Shown here in pieces: positions 8,776 through 17,556 of a stretch of DNA of 50,879 nt. The position numbers and the translations under genes were made by a program. Positions within the stretch are counted from its first letter, which is position 1, and the number at the start of each line of letters is the position of its first letter. Below the pieces are notes generated by a model. It was not told where the DNA came from, searched no databases, and was given only the letters and a program-made list of their open reading frames with translations. Location of the stretch: positions 1-50,879 of the forward strand of contig JAEOTX010000051.1 in the NCBI GenBank assembly GCA_016839605.1, in the 5' to 3' direction. This stretch comes from Candidatus Thorarchaeota archaeon (GTDB taxonomy: Archaea; Asgardarchaeota; Thorarchaeia; Thorarchaeales; Thorarchaeaceae).

Positions 8776-10451
8776 TACGACTTCCCTCTCTGCTTCTTGT
8801 GTTCTAGAGCTGCTCTAATAAGGCCCAAGTAGAGAGGGTGTGGGGAGTCAGGACGAGACTTGAACTCCGGATGGAATTGCACTCCTATCCAAAATGGATG
8901 ATTGACCAATTCAATAGCATTGATTATCTCACCAGTAGTGTCATAGGCAGAAACGATTAATCCCTGTTCCTTCATCCTGTTGATGTATCTATCAATAAGA
9001 TGGAATCTATGCCTGAACCTCTCTCTAGTGGTTGTTTTTCCGTAGATTGCGTGAAGCTTTGTTCCCTCTAGAATTGAAATCTCGTGCCCGCCCAGACGCA
9101 TTGTCCCACCCTTATCATCTACAGTCTTTTGCTCTTCCATTAAGTCTATGACAGGATAGAGGCTATCCGCATCTACTTCCGTAGTATGCGCCCCCTTCCA
9201 GTCCATCATTTTCCTCGCAAAAGCCACGGTTCCAAGCTGAGCACCATAGCAGATTCCTAGTAATGGAATCTCAAGATTAAAGGTCAGTGTAGCCGCACAA
9301 ATCATGCCTTCTACGCCACGCTCGCCAAATCCAGGTGTTAGTAGTACTGCATCTACATCATGTAAGTCCTCATGGAGACTTGTTTCATCGCAACGCTCCT
9401 CGGTTTCAATCCATTTAATCATCACGTTAGCATCACAAGCTGCTGCAGCATGATATAGGGCTTCGTTGATACTTTTGTAGGAATCACTTAGTGTGGTATA
9501 CTTCCCAGGCATTGCGATGACAAGACTCTCAGAAGGAGCTTCGAATTTCTTGACCATTTCACGCCATTTCTCAGCGTTAGATGGACGTTCCTCTAATCCT
9601 AGATGGGTAGTTAGAATACTCCCGAGATCTTGGTCCTCAAATGACAAGGGCAGTCGATAGATGACTGGTATATCAGGATTAGAAATGACACGACTCTCGG
9701 GGACGTTGCAGAAGAGGGCAATCTTACTTTCAGCTGAAGCTGGTAGTTCTTTTTCAGCTCGACAAATTATGACGTCTGGTTGGAGACCAAGACCTTGGAG
9801 TGTCCTGACGCTGTGTTGAGTTGGTTTCGTCTTGAACTCTCCAACAGATCCCATATAAGGAACAAGAGTCACATGTACAAGAGCAGCTCTTTCGCGGCCG
9901 ACTTCGCTCACCATCTGCCGAACTGCTTCAAGAAAGGGCATTGCCTCGATATCCCCTGCAGTGCCTCCTATTTCCACTAGTAAAACGTCGGGCTTCTGCT
10001 CTTCCACAACTTTCCAGATTCGTTGTTTTATTCTGTTTGTGACGTGTGGGATTATCTGAACGGTCCTCCCTAGAAAACTCCCTTTTCGTTCTCCTAGAAT
10101 TACTGAGATGTAAATCTGACCTGAAGTGATGTTTTGCGAAGGATGTACTTCCATCCCAGTAAACCGTTCGTATGTGCCAAAATCTAGATCTATCTCTGAA
10201 ATTATGAATTCAAATCCTTCTGCGGGCCGGAAGATCCATGGTTGATCTGTGACAAATACCTCTCCATGCTCAACAGGGTTCAATGTTCCGGGGTCAATGT
10301 TAAGATAGGGATCGATTTTCATTATCCGGATATTATACCCCCGAAATTGGAAGAGCTTGGCAATTGATGCTGTTGTAACACCCTTTCCAATCCCAGAGAG
10401 TACACCCCCTGTTACAAAAACAAAGCGGGTCCGGTCTTGATTCTTGTTCAA
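8775..10451 (-). CDS. pyrG: CTP synthase (glutamine-hydrolysing)
   Basis: PyrG makes CTP from UTP, ATP and glutamine. The synthetase half shows the P-loop GGVLSGIGKGVTTAS and EIGGTAGDIEAMPF. The glutaminase half shows the nucleophile elbow GICYGAQ (cysteine) and QFHPEFKSRP (histidine). At 558 residues it is slightly long: between HGEVFV and DLDFGTYERF, residues 69-86 are longer than in the usual HGEVFV-DDGxETDLDLG arrangement. It starts at TTG 10451, with GAGGA nine bases upstream. A TATA box lies upstream, making pyrG the first gene of the pyrG-nurA-herA operon, which ties nucleotide supply to repair genes. Confidence 0.96.
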   Translation of the reverse strand: MNKNQDRTRFVFVTGGVLSGIGKGVTTASIAKLFQFRGYNIRIMKIDPYLNIDPGTLNPVEHGEVFVTDQPWIFRPAEGFEFIISEIDLDFGTYERFTGMEVHPSQNITSGQIYISVILGERKGSFLGRTVQIIPHVTNRIKQRIWKVVEEQKPDVLLVEIGGTAGDIEAMPFLEAVRQMVSEVGRERAALVHVTLVPYMGSVGEFKTKPTQHSVRTLQGLGLQPDVIICRAEKELPASAESKIALFCNVPESRVISNPDIPVIYRLPLSFEDQDLGSILTTHLGLEERPSNAEKWREMVKKFEAPSESLVIAMPGKYTTLSDSYKSINEALYHAAAACDANVMIKWIETEERCDETSLHEDLHDVDAVLLTPGFGERGVEGMICAATLTFNLEIPLLGICYGAQLGTVAFARKMMDWKGAHTTEVDADSLYPVIDLMEEQKTVDDKGGTMRLGGHEISILEGTKLHAIYGKTTTRERFRHRFHLIDRYINRMKEQGLIVSAYDTTGEIINAIELVNHPFWIGVQFHPEFKSRPDSPHPLYLGLIRAALEHKKQRGKS

Positions 10452-10529
10452 GAATGATTCCTCATGTTCTTGAATCCGCTATCATCGTATTCTACGGCTC
10501 AAGACTAAGCGTCGCAGTCGCATGATGTC

Positions 10530-10538
10530 GTATAAATC
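10530..10538 (-). promoter_or_regulatory. TATA box of the pyrG-nurA-herA operon
   Basis: On the minus strand this reads GATTTATAC, preceded by GCGAAC as a possible BRE. It lies about 80 bases upstream of the pyrG TTG start. Confidence 0.6.
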
Positions 10539-10578
10539 GTTCGCTAAAGATGTTGATTCTGCGCCTTTCTTGAGTGTC

Positions 10579-11157
10579 CTAAATGGGTTTTGTCAGAACA
10601 CTTGCACGCATTGCATCTCGAAAGAGGTGTTGGAAGGCTTCAAGGATGTTGAGTCCATCCTTGGCAATGCTTCTGAACACAGGGACTGATCGCGGAAGCT
10701 TTAGACGCTCACGTATTTCATCTTCCTGAACAGCCCCAGGAAGGTCCTGTTTGTTGAGGCAGACTATTATCGGCAGGGGTCTCTCCTCCTCTGCTACCAA
10801 TGCTACCAGCTCATTCCAACTTGCCAGATTCTCCTGTAACAGGTGTTCCTGAGAATCAACCATGAATATAACTCCATCAGCACCCACAAGGACCACTTCT
10901 CTTGTCGATCTATAGAAGTCTTGACCAGTTGCTGACCAAACATGTGCGTTAATCTTCCAGCTATCGCCCAATGCGAAGGGAATCGTGCCAAAGTCACAGA
11001 ACATAGTCCGTCCCACAGTGTTCTCAATGGATGTCAGCTTATCTGCATAATCAAGGCTCGAAAAAAGCCAACGTATAGCTGTGGTTTTGCCGCTCATTGC
11101 AGGACCAAAGAATACAATCTTGAGACCGACCGTACGAGTACCATAGTCTATAATCAT
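10579..11157 (-). CDS. MglA/Arf-like small GTPase
   Basis: A Ras-superfamily GTPase of about 192 residues. G1 is GPAMSGKTT, the switch II region is WSATGQDFYRS (the MglA/Arf-like xxGQxxY form without the usual Asp), G4 is LNKQD and G5 is SIAKDG. The start at ATG 11157 is preferred because it begins MIIDYGTRTVGLKIVFFGP and leaves a 19-base gap after the upstream gene with a GAGGAG ribosome binding site; an upstream start at 11226 would overlap that gene by 50 bases. It is the third gene of an operon whose first product has two roadblock domains, the classic partners of MglA and Rag GTPases. A role in cell polarity, membrane or motility control is inferred. Confidence 0.88.
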   Translation of the reverse strand: MIIDYGTRTVGLKIVFFGPAMSGKTTAIRWLFSSLDYADKLTSIENTVGRTMFCDFGTIPFALGDSWKINAHVWSATGQDFYRSTREVVLVGADGVIFMVDSQEHLLQENLASWNELVALVAEEERPLPIIVCLNKQDLPGAVQEDEIRERLKLPRSVPVFRSIAKDGLNILEAFQHLFRDAMRASVLTKPI

Positions 11158-11176
11158 CCCTTTCTTCACTCCTCGA

Positions 11177-12097
11177 TTACGTTCCCCACATACTGTCAAC
11201 CCATGCCCCAAGGCCTGATAGTGCACCAGACTTCACACAGTCAGAGAAATCTTCGTGCCACTCTGCACGGATGAAACGAATAAGGTCTGTCAAATCACCG
11301 CCTTCCCATCCGATTGCCTCATACAGATTTCTCTCTGTCAAGGCAGTGGATGCGCCAAGTTCCCGAGCTAGACGGATTCTGGAAAGCAGAGTAACTGCTC
11401 TTCTAGCTGCATGCACATAATTGCTTATTTCCTCATCAAACACATCATGCGTGAGCTTTTCGGATTCATCATCAAGTTTCAGGACTGCATTTACAATGCT
11501 ATTTGATACATTGACTCCACGAAGTGATTTTCTTAGGAGTCGACGGATTCTTTCAAGTGATTGCCGTTTTCTTGTCAGGATTTTACTTACTATCTTCTTC
11601 TCCACTTCCAGACTGCTACTACATGGCTCTATGAGAGAGAAATTCATGGCTGAGGGAGAATCCACGCTTAAAATGCCGCAATTGCTGGAATTCTGTAGTA
11701 CTCGATGAATCACTGTCTGCATCATCTCTTCATCTACATGGATTCCCAATACACTAGCTCCAATAGGGATTGCAAGAAGCCACCCAGGAAATCTGGTTAT
11801 ACGTTCCAGAGCCAAGCGCAGGTTTGATGAAAGCCCACAGACAATGGTTCTGCTAACTTCGTAGTTGTGCTTCTCTTCCTCCCAAACTGAAAGAAGCTCA
11901 CTTTCGGATGTGAAATCACGCCAGAACACAAGCTTGTGGTGGTGGGGGCATAGCATGGTGAGGCTTTCAGTGATATCATCTACCAGTTCAACATCTTGAC
12001 CAGTGACCAAGATAGGAAGACGATTCATTACGGAATTAAGTAGAAGCGGAAAGTCGTCCCCCATTAGCTCAATCATTCGCATTATAGAATAAGTCAT
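11177..12097 (-). CDS. Unknown protein of the roadblock-GTPase operon
   Basis: I do not recognise this 306-residue protein. The first about 110 residues look like an alpha/beta Rossmann-type domain (LPILVTGQDVELVDDI, then HKLVFWRDF and RTIVCGLSSNLRLALERI) but no Walker A loop is visible. The second half is mainly helical and basic (KILTRKRQSLERIRRLLRKSL) and ends with a small domain (ALTERNLYEAIGWEGGDLT) that looks like an interaction or winged-helix element. It has no signal peptide. Its start overlaps the stop of the roadblock gene by four bases (ATGA), and the GTPase follows after 19 bases, so it is very likely co-translated with both. A GTPase regulator or effector role is a guess from context. 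Confidence 0.7.
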   Translation of the reverse strand: MTYSIMRMIELMGDDFPLLLNSVMNRLPILVTGQDVELVDDITESLTMLCPHHHKLVFWRDFTSESELLSVWEEEKHNYEVSRTIVCGLSSNLRLALERITRFPGWLLAIPIGASVLGIHVDEEMMQTVIHRVLQNSSNCGILSVDSPSAMNFSLIEPCSSSLEVEKKIVSKILTRKRQSLERIRRLLRKSLRGVNVSNSIVNAVLKLDDESEKLTHDVFDEEISNYVHAARRAVTLLSRIRLARELGASTALTERNLYEAIGWEGGDLTDLIRFIRAEWHEDFSDCVKSGALSGLGAWVDSMWGT

Positions 12098-13041
12098 GGA
12101 TCTCGCCTCGCTAAAACAACTCCATTGTCAGTCCCTCCAGCCAAAAGCAGTTCCCTCAGATCATCTGGAACTGAGGGGCGCATCACTTCAGCAGTACCGA
12201 GAACCCTCTTGATTTCCCCGATATAGTGCTTGAGTAAAAGCCGCATGAGACCAAGTTTCTGACCGCCACGATTTACCCATAGACTGAACACCCCATTGGG
12301 CACTGCATAGATGAAGTGTCGGATTGGACCAGCTTCGCAGAGTACAGTTTGAAGGGAGCTATTTCGCAGCGTTCGAACCACGCGTTCTGAGGCATCATGA
12401 AGAGCAAATGACATTGCAGCAAGTCTGTCATTGGTGAACCCCTCTAGAGAAACACGAACGCCACCACTGAGGGAAAGAAAGACAGAGTCGATATCAGGGA
12501 TGCTATCATGGACCTGTCGCATTAGTGCTCTCAGTGTAAGAGCTTGAGACCGATCAAGTGAGATGATTGACCGTGATGTGGTATAGGATGTGTCATGTCC
12601 TTCAGCCACAGCAAACCCACTAAGAACACGATGGGTTTCGTCATTGCTGTAGGAACGTAGTGGAGGGAGCCTACCATCCACATGTTGACGCAGCAAGAAT
12701 GAAACACGGGAGAGGTTATCTTTCATCTCTATGAATAGCGCCGCAAGATTCACTCTGGGTGCTGTTGTAACCGTCAGGAAGTAGTCAGGATCATTTGGAA
12801 GCGATGCAAGAAAGACCTTGGAGGTCTCGGACTCCATGAGGAGATACTTGAATTCACCATGAATAAGACGTGCAACTCCATATATTGCACATGTTGATGA
12901 TGCAACCGCGAATACCTCTTCCCTGCTGAACCAGACCCCTGCACTAGCAACAGGGAGTCCATCCTTCTGAATCAGGACTACATTTTCAACGCCGGCTATC
13001 ATTTTGATATTTTGCAGCGTTTCGGTTAGCTCGTCAGTCAA
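12094..13041 (-). CDS. Tandem roadblock/LC7-domain protein
   Basis: This 315-residue protein has two roadblock/LC7-like units. The first, residues 3-115, reads MIAGVENVVLIQKDGLPVAS and continues to the terminal long helix ALFIEMKDNLSRV. The second, residues about 168-282, includes PDIDSVFLSLSGGVRVS and ends in LMRLLLKHYIGEIKRV. Roadblock domains form platforms that bind Ras-like GTPases (MglB-MglA, Ragulator-Rag); two in one chain would give a built-in dimer. It starts at TTG 13041 with CGGAG upstream. It is the first gene of a three-gene operon with an unknown protein and a small GTPase. Assignment of domain 1 is firm, that of domain 2 is less certain. Confidence 0.78.
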   Translation of the reverse strand: MTDELTETLQNIKMIAGVENVVLIQKDGLPVASAGVWFSREEVFAVASSTCAIYGVARLIHGEFKYLLMESETSKVFLASLPNDPDYFLTVTTAPRVNLAALFIEMKDNLSRVSFLLRQHVDGRLPPLRSYSNDETHRVLSGFAVAEGHDTSYTTSRSIISLDRSQALTLRALMRQVHDSIPDIDSVFLSLSGGVRVSLEGFTNDRLAAMSFALHDASERVVRTLRNSSLQTVLCEAGPIRHFIYAVPNGVFSLWVNRGGQKLGLMRLLLKHYIGEIKRVLGTAEVMRPSVPDDLRELLLAGGTDNGVVLARRDP

Positions 13042-13157
13042 TCGCTCAGCTCCGGACCTAGAAGATGGTCCAATGTAGAATCTCGGAGGTCACTATATAA
13101 CCACCACACAGACTGTCTTCTTCATGGTGTGGTTTTGAGCGAAGCTTTAGCTAATAG

Positions 13158-14453
13158 TTACATGTGAATTAGCGCAGCATCTGGGACCTCTTGAAAAACT
13201 TCACGTGCGGCCTTACCGACTTTCTTACGATTACGATCAAATGTGTACACGCGGATGACATCAAGGTATACCTTCATCATCTCTGCAATGTTTGAATATT
13301 CTGAGAGATTATGAGAGACTTTCTTACCATCAATCATCTCGAAGATTCGTATCTCCATAGGATTGAGCTGATGGGGATTGTAAGGAACTGATGGAAGAGT
13401 AGGTACATCAACAATCACTTCGTCAGCTGGTACGCCCGCTAATGCCGCAATCTCATCTTGAATGCTCTCTCTAACTCTTCGTTTGGTGAGGATTTTGGAA
13501 ACAAAGCGGTCTTCGGTGTGTAGGACTTTTTCGAATACTGACTTGTACAAAATACGCGAGTCTAGCATGTTTACCATTGTGACCGCCTCCTTGGCATCAT
13601 CAGATTCGGAGGGGTCAATTTTCCTGATTCGTGATATCAATGACATATCATCTAGTTTCAGAAACTCCTCAGGAGTTGAAAAGCTTGTCAATCCTAAAAC
13701 ACTGTCTGCAGCATTCATCAGCTTTACCAACATTACCTCAACACTACGAACTGTCTTGTGGTAATAGACATTGAGAAACATCTCGTATCGTGCAACAAGG
13801 AATGCTTCTAGTGCGCCTCGAGCTGCAATGTCAAACTCAAGTGTCAAATCATCAGAAACCTCTAGACTATTGATGAGTCGATGAATATCAACAAGACCAT
13901 AATTGACACCACAATAGAATGAATCCCGGATAAGGTAGTCCATCTTATCAGCATCGACTTGACCAGCAACAATGGAACTAACAACCGAATCATTCTTGGT
14001 TTCGCGTCTTCCGCGAACCAGGTTGGCTATTCGGTTCTTGGATATTCCGTTATCCTCGAGCAGGTCTCCAACTTCGCTCTCACGGATAATCCACTCAGTC
14101 ACGTCTTCGTGATTCCATCCTCTTCGTTCGATCAGTGACTCTTCAAACACATGGCTGAAAGGGCCATGACCCATGTCATGAAGGAGACCTGAGATTCGTA
14201 CCTCTTGAAGGGTCTTCTCACCAAGATTCATTGGTCCAAGTAGCTTCTTTCCGATCAGACCTGCCAGAAACATAGCTCCAATGCAGTGTCCGAAACGGCT
14301 GTGCTCAGCGGCTGGATATACAAAATGGCCACCAGAGAGTTGTTTTATCCGTCTGAGCCGTTGATAAGGCTTAGAGTTAATGACTTTGGACTCAAGTTCT
14401 GTGAGCCCGATAAAACCGTGAATGGGATCGTTCAGCTCCATTATGAAATCCAT
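13158..14453 (-). CDS. HD-domain phosphohydrolase, SAMHD1/dGTPase-like
   Basis: A 431-residue metal-dependent phosphohydrolase. The HD metal ligands are visible: the first histidine in AEHSRFGHC, HD in GLLHDMGHGPFSH, and the distal aspartate in DADKMDYLIRDS. The N-terminus LNDPIHGFIGL and the whole order match the family containing SAMHD1 and archaeal dNTP triphosphohydrolases. ATG 14453 is chosen because GAGGG lies eight bases upstream; an ATG four codons later is an alternative. It follows the XRE regulator gene by 17 bases, so the two are likely co-transcribed. dNTP hydrolysis is inferred from the family; substrate specificity cannot be read. Confidence 0.9.
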   Translation of the reverse strand: MDFIMELNDPIHGFIGLTELESKVINSKPYQRLRRIKQLSGGHFVYPAAEHSRFGHCIGAMFLAGLIGKKLLGPMNLGEKTLQEVRISGLLHDMGHGPFSHVFEESLIERRGWNHEDVTEWIIRESEVGDLLEDNGISKNRIANLVRGRRETKNDSVVSSIVAGQVDADKMDYLIRDSFYCGVNYGLVDIHRLINSLEVSDDLTLEFDIAARGALEAFLVARYEMFLNVYYHKTVRSVEVMLVKLMNAADSVLGLTSFSTPEEFLKLDDMSLISRIRKIDPSESDDAKEAVTMVNMLDSRILYKSVFEKVLHTEDRFVSKILTKRRVRESIQDEIAALAGVPADEVIVDVPTLPSVPYNPHQLNPMEIRIFEMIDGKKVSHNLSEYSNIAEMMKVYLDVIRVYTFDRNRKKVGKAAREVFQEVPDAALIHM

Positions 14454-14470
14454 AAGAGTCCCTCTGTGGT

Positions 14471-15211
14471 CTACATCTGCGGGTTGAATGACCTCAGTTC
14501 TCGAATTAATTCTTCGGAGGCTAGGTCTGAAACGCAGAGAGGTAGGTGAATACTATCCGCAATTTTGACAGCAAGTGGATCAAGCTCCTTAACTCCTTGT
14601 AATATCACAGCGGCTGGCTTGACCGCAGCAGAAGTTCCAATCTGACTCGCTTTTATTGCAACCATGGGAGAACGCCCAGTGGATACATTTGTGAGAATCG
14701 CCGCTCTTTGAGTGGTTCCCCCATAGAGTCGAAGAAGCTGTTGTGGTGTCAAACTGACAATGGCCTTTACACTGTCTAGTGCTGTGTAGCCGTAGATGTC
14801 GCGATCTAGTAGGTTACTATGTGTGAGAATTTTACATTCAAGCCGATCTACAAGAAGACGAGCTGGCACAGGTAGCCCAAACTCCCTACTATCAAGGATT
14901 GCGTCAGATGCTATTTCTGGAGCTAAGAGTTTCTCAAGTGCCATTGCAACCCTTCCCCCATTAACGGCGTCCATCTCGATGAGACCTTCAACGAATCGTT
15001 TTATGGTTTCAACTCGAGGTGATTTCCTTCTGCCACTTTCATAATCACTGATTACAGATGGTGATACACCGAGATGTTTTGCTAGGTGTTTCTGTGATAT
15101 TTGAAAGCGCTCACGCCAGCGTTTCATTATAGCTCCAGGATCATTTTCTGCGAGGCATATCTCTCCTGCCATGGCCTCTGCTAGCCTATGGAGTGCCTCA
15201 CTTCCTTCCAT
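14471..15211 (-). CDS. XRE-type archaeal transcriptional regulator (COG1709-like)
   Basis: A 246-residue regulator. Residues about 25-80 are a Cro/XRE helix-turn-helix (SQKHLAKHLGVSPSVISDYES, then GRRKSP). The C-terminal about 150 residues form a ligand- or partner-binding-like domain containing PARLLVDRLECK, YGYTALDSVKAIVSLTP and a stretch with STGRSPMVAIKASQIGTSAA. This architecture fits a conserved archaeal family of unknown ligand. It is divergent from the GPN-loop GTPase gene with about 60-120 bases between starts, and it heads an operon with the HD phosphohydrolase, which it may control. Confidence 0.82.
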   Translation of the reverse strand: MEGSEALHRLAEAMAGEICLAENDPGAIMKRWRERFQISQKHLAKHLGVSPSVISDYESGRRKSPRVETIKRFVEGLIEMDAVNGGRVAMALEKLLAPEIASDAILDSREFGLPVPARLLVDRLECKILTHSNLLDRDIYGYTALDSVKAIVSLTPQQLLRLYGGTTQRAAILTNVSTGRSPMVAIKASQIGTSAAVKPAAVILQGVKELDPLAVKIADSIHLPLCVSDLASEELIRELRSFNPQM

Positions 15212-15330
15212 AGCATGACTTCAGAAGGGCGTTTCTGATAAAGATTTGCGAAGTAGTTAATCTCCTATTTCTTATGCGTCACCGAAGGACTCAAAGAGAG
15301 CTCGTTGCTCAAAGCGGTTTGGTTGAAGCT

Positions 15331-16095
15331 ATGTTCTTCGTATTCTTAGTTGGTACTGCCGGATCAGGAAAATCGCTTCTTACTTCATCCCTTGAAAAAT
15401 GGCTTGTAGAAGCAGAAGCAAGCGTCACTGTCGTAAATCTTGATCCTGGGGTCGAGGATCCACCCTACACAAGTGATGTAGATGTCCGTGAATATGTGAA
15501 CTATGGCGAAGTGATGCAACAATTTGGTCTAGGCCCAAATGGTGCTCTTGTTGCTTCCCTGGACATGGCTATAGGCCACGTGGGTGATTTACGAGACGAG
15601 ATATTCGAGTTTGATCGTGATTATGTCCTGGTTGACTGTCCAGGACAGATGGAGCTTTTTGCCTATCGAAACTCCGGACCTCTAATAGTATCAAGCCTCA
15701 TGGGTCAAGATCCCGCTGTTTCACTCTATCTGCTTGATTCGAATATAGCTCGTACACCAGTTGGATATCTTTCTTCAATGCTCCTTGGTATCTCGATAAG
15801 CATTCGTTTCGGCCTTCCACAAATCGGGGTTCTAAGCAAACCTGATATCCTTATGGAGGAGCAAATAGAAGAGATACTATCATGGTCAACTGAAAGCTAC
15901 CTTTTGGAAGAGGCACTTGATGATAGCTCCAGTGGTCTTGTTCGGGAATATTCCAGTGCTATTCTTCGGATGCTTGATGATATCGGCGGGGGTAGTGCTG
16001 TGGTTCCAGTGTCAGCAAAGCTCATGGAAGGGATTGATATTCTATATGGGGAACTTCAACGGGCATTCCTAGGCGGAGATAATCTAATAGTATGA
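15331..16095 (+). CDS. GPN-loop GTPase
   Basis: A homodimeric GPN-loop GTPase (Npa3/Gpn family; the eukaryotic members aid RNA polymerase II assembly). It shows the P-loop VGTAGSGKS, the family-defining GPNGA insertion, VDCPGQMELF as G3, and LSKPD as G4 (usually NKxD-like), with SAKLMEG near the C-terminus. I take ATG 15331 as the start, since family members begin directly before the P-loop; an ATG at 15274 in the same frame would add 19 residues. It precedes the tRNA G10 methylase gene by 13 bases, probably an operon. Confidence 0.92.
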   Translation: MFFVFLVGTAGSGKSLLTSSLEKWLVEAEASVTVVNLDPGVEDPPYTSDVDVREYVNYGEVMQQFGLGPNGALVASLDMAIGHVGDLRDEIFEFDRDYVLVDCPGQMELFAYRNSGPLIVSSLMGQDPAVSLYLLDSNIARTPVGYLSSMLLGISISIRFGLPQIGVLSKPDILMEEQIEEILSWSTESYLLEEALDDSSSGLVREYSSAILRMLDDIGGGSAVVPVSAKLMEGIDILYGELQRAFLGGDNLIV

Positions 16096-16108
16096 GCAGG
16101 GGTTCAAA

Positions 16109-17140
16109 TTGCATACCTTCTTTGTGACTATCTCGGGGGAGAATATCAACCTCGCCAAGGCCGAGATTGATTCATTGATCGGTCTAGCAGAAACTGACGC
16201 CAAAGTTACGTGGCTTGGACAGCTGGCCTATATTGAGTCAACCTATGATTTGACACATTTTCTGTTGGATAGAGCTGCTATGACAAAAGAAGCAGGAGTA
16301 GTAATTGGCCAAGGGCCATTGTCTGATACTTCCATGGAATGGCTGTCAGACGATGTGTTGATGACCTGTGTAAAACCAACAGAAACATTCTCAGTAAGGA
16401 CCAAATCCTTAGCAGCAGGAAGACGTGTAGAACAGAGAGAAAGATTGAGTGTATTGCTGGGGGCACGAATCAGAAACCTGACAAATGCAAGAGTATCATT
16501 AGACAAACCAGACGTCAAAGTACTTGTCATAATGACTGCTGATAGAACGTTAGTTTGTATCTCCAATGAGTCGAGGTTGAGGCAGGAACTAAGACTTAGA
16601 GAACCAGGACGGAGACCCTTCTTCCATCCATCAATGATGAATTCCCAATTGGCGAGAGTTATTTGCAATCTTGCCGGAGTACGATCCAAAGCAACTGTAC
16701 TTGATCCATTCTGTGGTAGCGGTGGTATTTTGTGCGAGGCAGCCACACTAGGCGCCAAGGTACTAGGATGGGACCTTAGCTGGCGTCTGCTTATGGGTGC
16801 GAGGAAGAATCTTACGGAATCATTGGACAGAGAAACATCCGTGATTCAAGCTGATTCGCGTTGGCCCCCTTTACAGGCAAAGCAAGTTGACTGCATAACT
16901 ACCGATCCTCCATATGGTAGGACTAGTTCAACTCGAGGTGCAAAAGCGATAAAACTAGTCCTGACTTTCTTAGAGTCTATTCCTGAAATTGTCAGAGAGG
17001 AAGGGCGTCTATGTATCTGTGGAAGTCACGAAATGAGAATAAAAGAAATGATGCAGGACTTGGGATTCGCTATCAAGTATCATATTCTCGTGCCAGTGCA
17101 TAGAGGTCTCACACGAGAAGTCACAGCAGCACAGTTCTAA
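16109..17140 (+). CDS. tRNA (guanine(10)-N2)-methyltransferase, Trm-G10/Trm11 type
   Basis: A 343-residue THUMP-linked methylase that modifies G10 in the D-arm of tRNA. The N-terminal about 160 residues are the ferredoxin-like/THUMP part (FFVTISGENINLAKAEI). The Rossmann-fold methylase shows VLDPFCGSGGILCEA as the SAM-binding motif I and TTDPPYGR as the N-methylase motif IV. It starts at TTG 16109, supported by AGGGG upstream and the 13-base gap after the GPN GTPase. It ends four bases inside the convergent UPF0201 gene. Confidence 0.92.
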   Translation: MHTFFVTISGENINLAKAEIDSLIGLAETDAKVTWLGQLAYIESTYDLTHFLLDRAAMTKEAGVVIGQGPLSDTSMEWLSDDVLMTCVKPTETFSVRTKSLAAGRRVEQRERLSVLLGARIRNLTNARVSLDKPDVKVLVIMTADRTLVCISNESRLRQELRLREPGRRPFFHPSMMNSQLARVICNLAGVRSKATVLDPFCGSGGILCEAATLGAKVLGWDLSWRLLMGARKNLTESLDRETSVIQADSRWPPLQAKQVDCITTDPPYGRTSSTRGAKAIKLVLTFLESIPEIVREEGRLCICGSHEMRIKEMMQDLGFAIKYHILVPVHRGLTREVTAAQF

Positions 17141-17556
17141 TTGCTAACAACCCTTCCATCCTTCGTAGGGGGTACGAACCAGATAAGGAACCTGTTGAAA
17201 TCATCCTCATCCTCAAATGTAAGCACTAGCTCAATGTATCCCAATGGGGGGTCTTCTTCAGTTTCGTCGACAAGTCGCATCTTTCCATAATATGCTGCCT
17301 GCTTGTCAAAGAATACGGATGTCTTGGTACCATCCCAGTTTGACAGCACTCGTTTCCTGACAGCATCAATAATACGTAGACTGTGAATGTATTGTTGGAT
17401 GTAATCAAGAGAACCTCGTTTAGCTGACCTGAGCATTAGATAGCCATCCTCAGTTTTTTGGCAAGACCTATCCGAAACAAAAAGCTTGGTGAGTGCAGAA
17501 CAGACGCGTTCTGTGTCCTCAGTGGGGTAGATCGGACATCTAACAACTGCATCCAT
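17137..17556 (-). CDS. UPF0201 family protein (COG1325, RNA-binding-like fold)
   Basis: A 139-residue protein of the archaeal UPF0201 family, whose known structures have an RL5-like fold. It begins MDAVVRCPIYPTEDTERV, with further conserved parts SLDYIQQYIHSLRIIDAVRK and FDKQAAYYGKMRL. Its ATG abuts the TAA stop of the UPF0200 kinase with no gap. In other archaea (for example Archaeoglobus) UPF0200 and UPF0201 are one fused polypeptide, so the order here reflects a functional pair that is split. The molecular function is not established. Confidence 0.88.
   Translation of the reverse strand: MDAVVRCPIYPTEDTERVCSALTKLFVSDRSCQKTEDGYLMLRSAKRGSLDYIQQYIHSLRIIDAVRKRVLSNWDGTKTSVFFDKQAAYYGKMRLVDETEEDPPLGYIELVLTFEDEDDFNRFLIWFVPPTKDGRVVSN

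Noticed and set aside
11158-11226. Longer start for the small GTPase
   Set aside because: It would overlap the preceding gene by 50 bases and adds residues before the usual family start.
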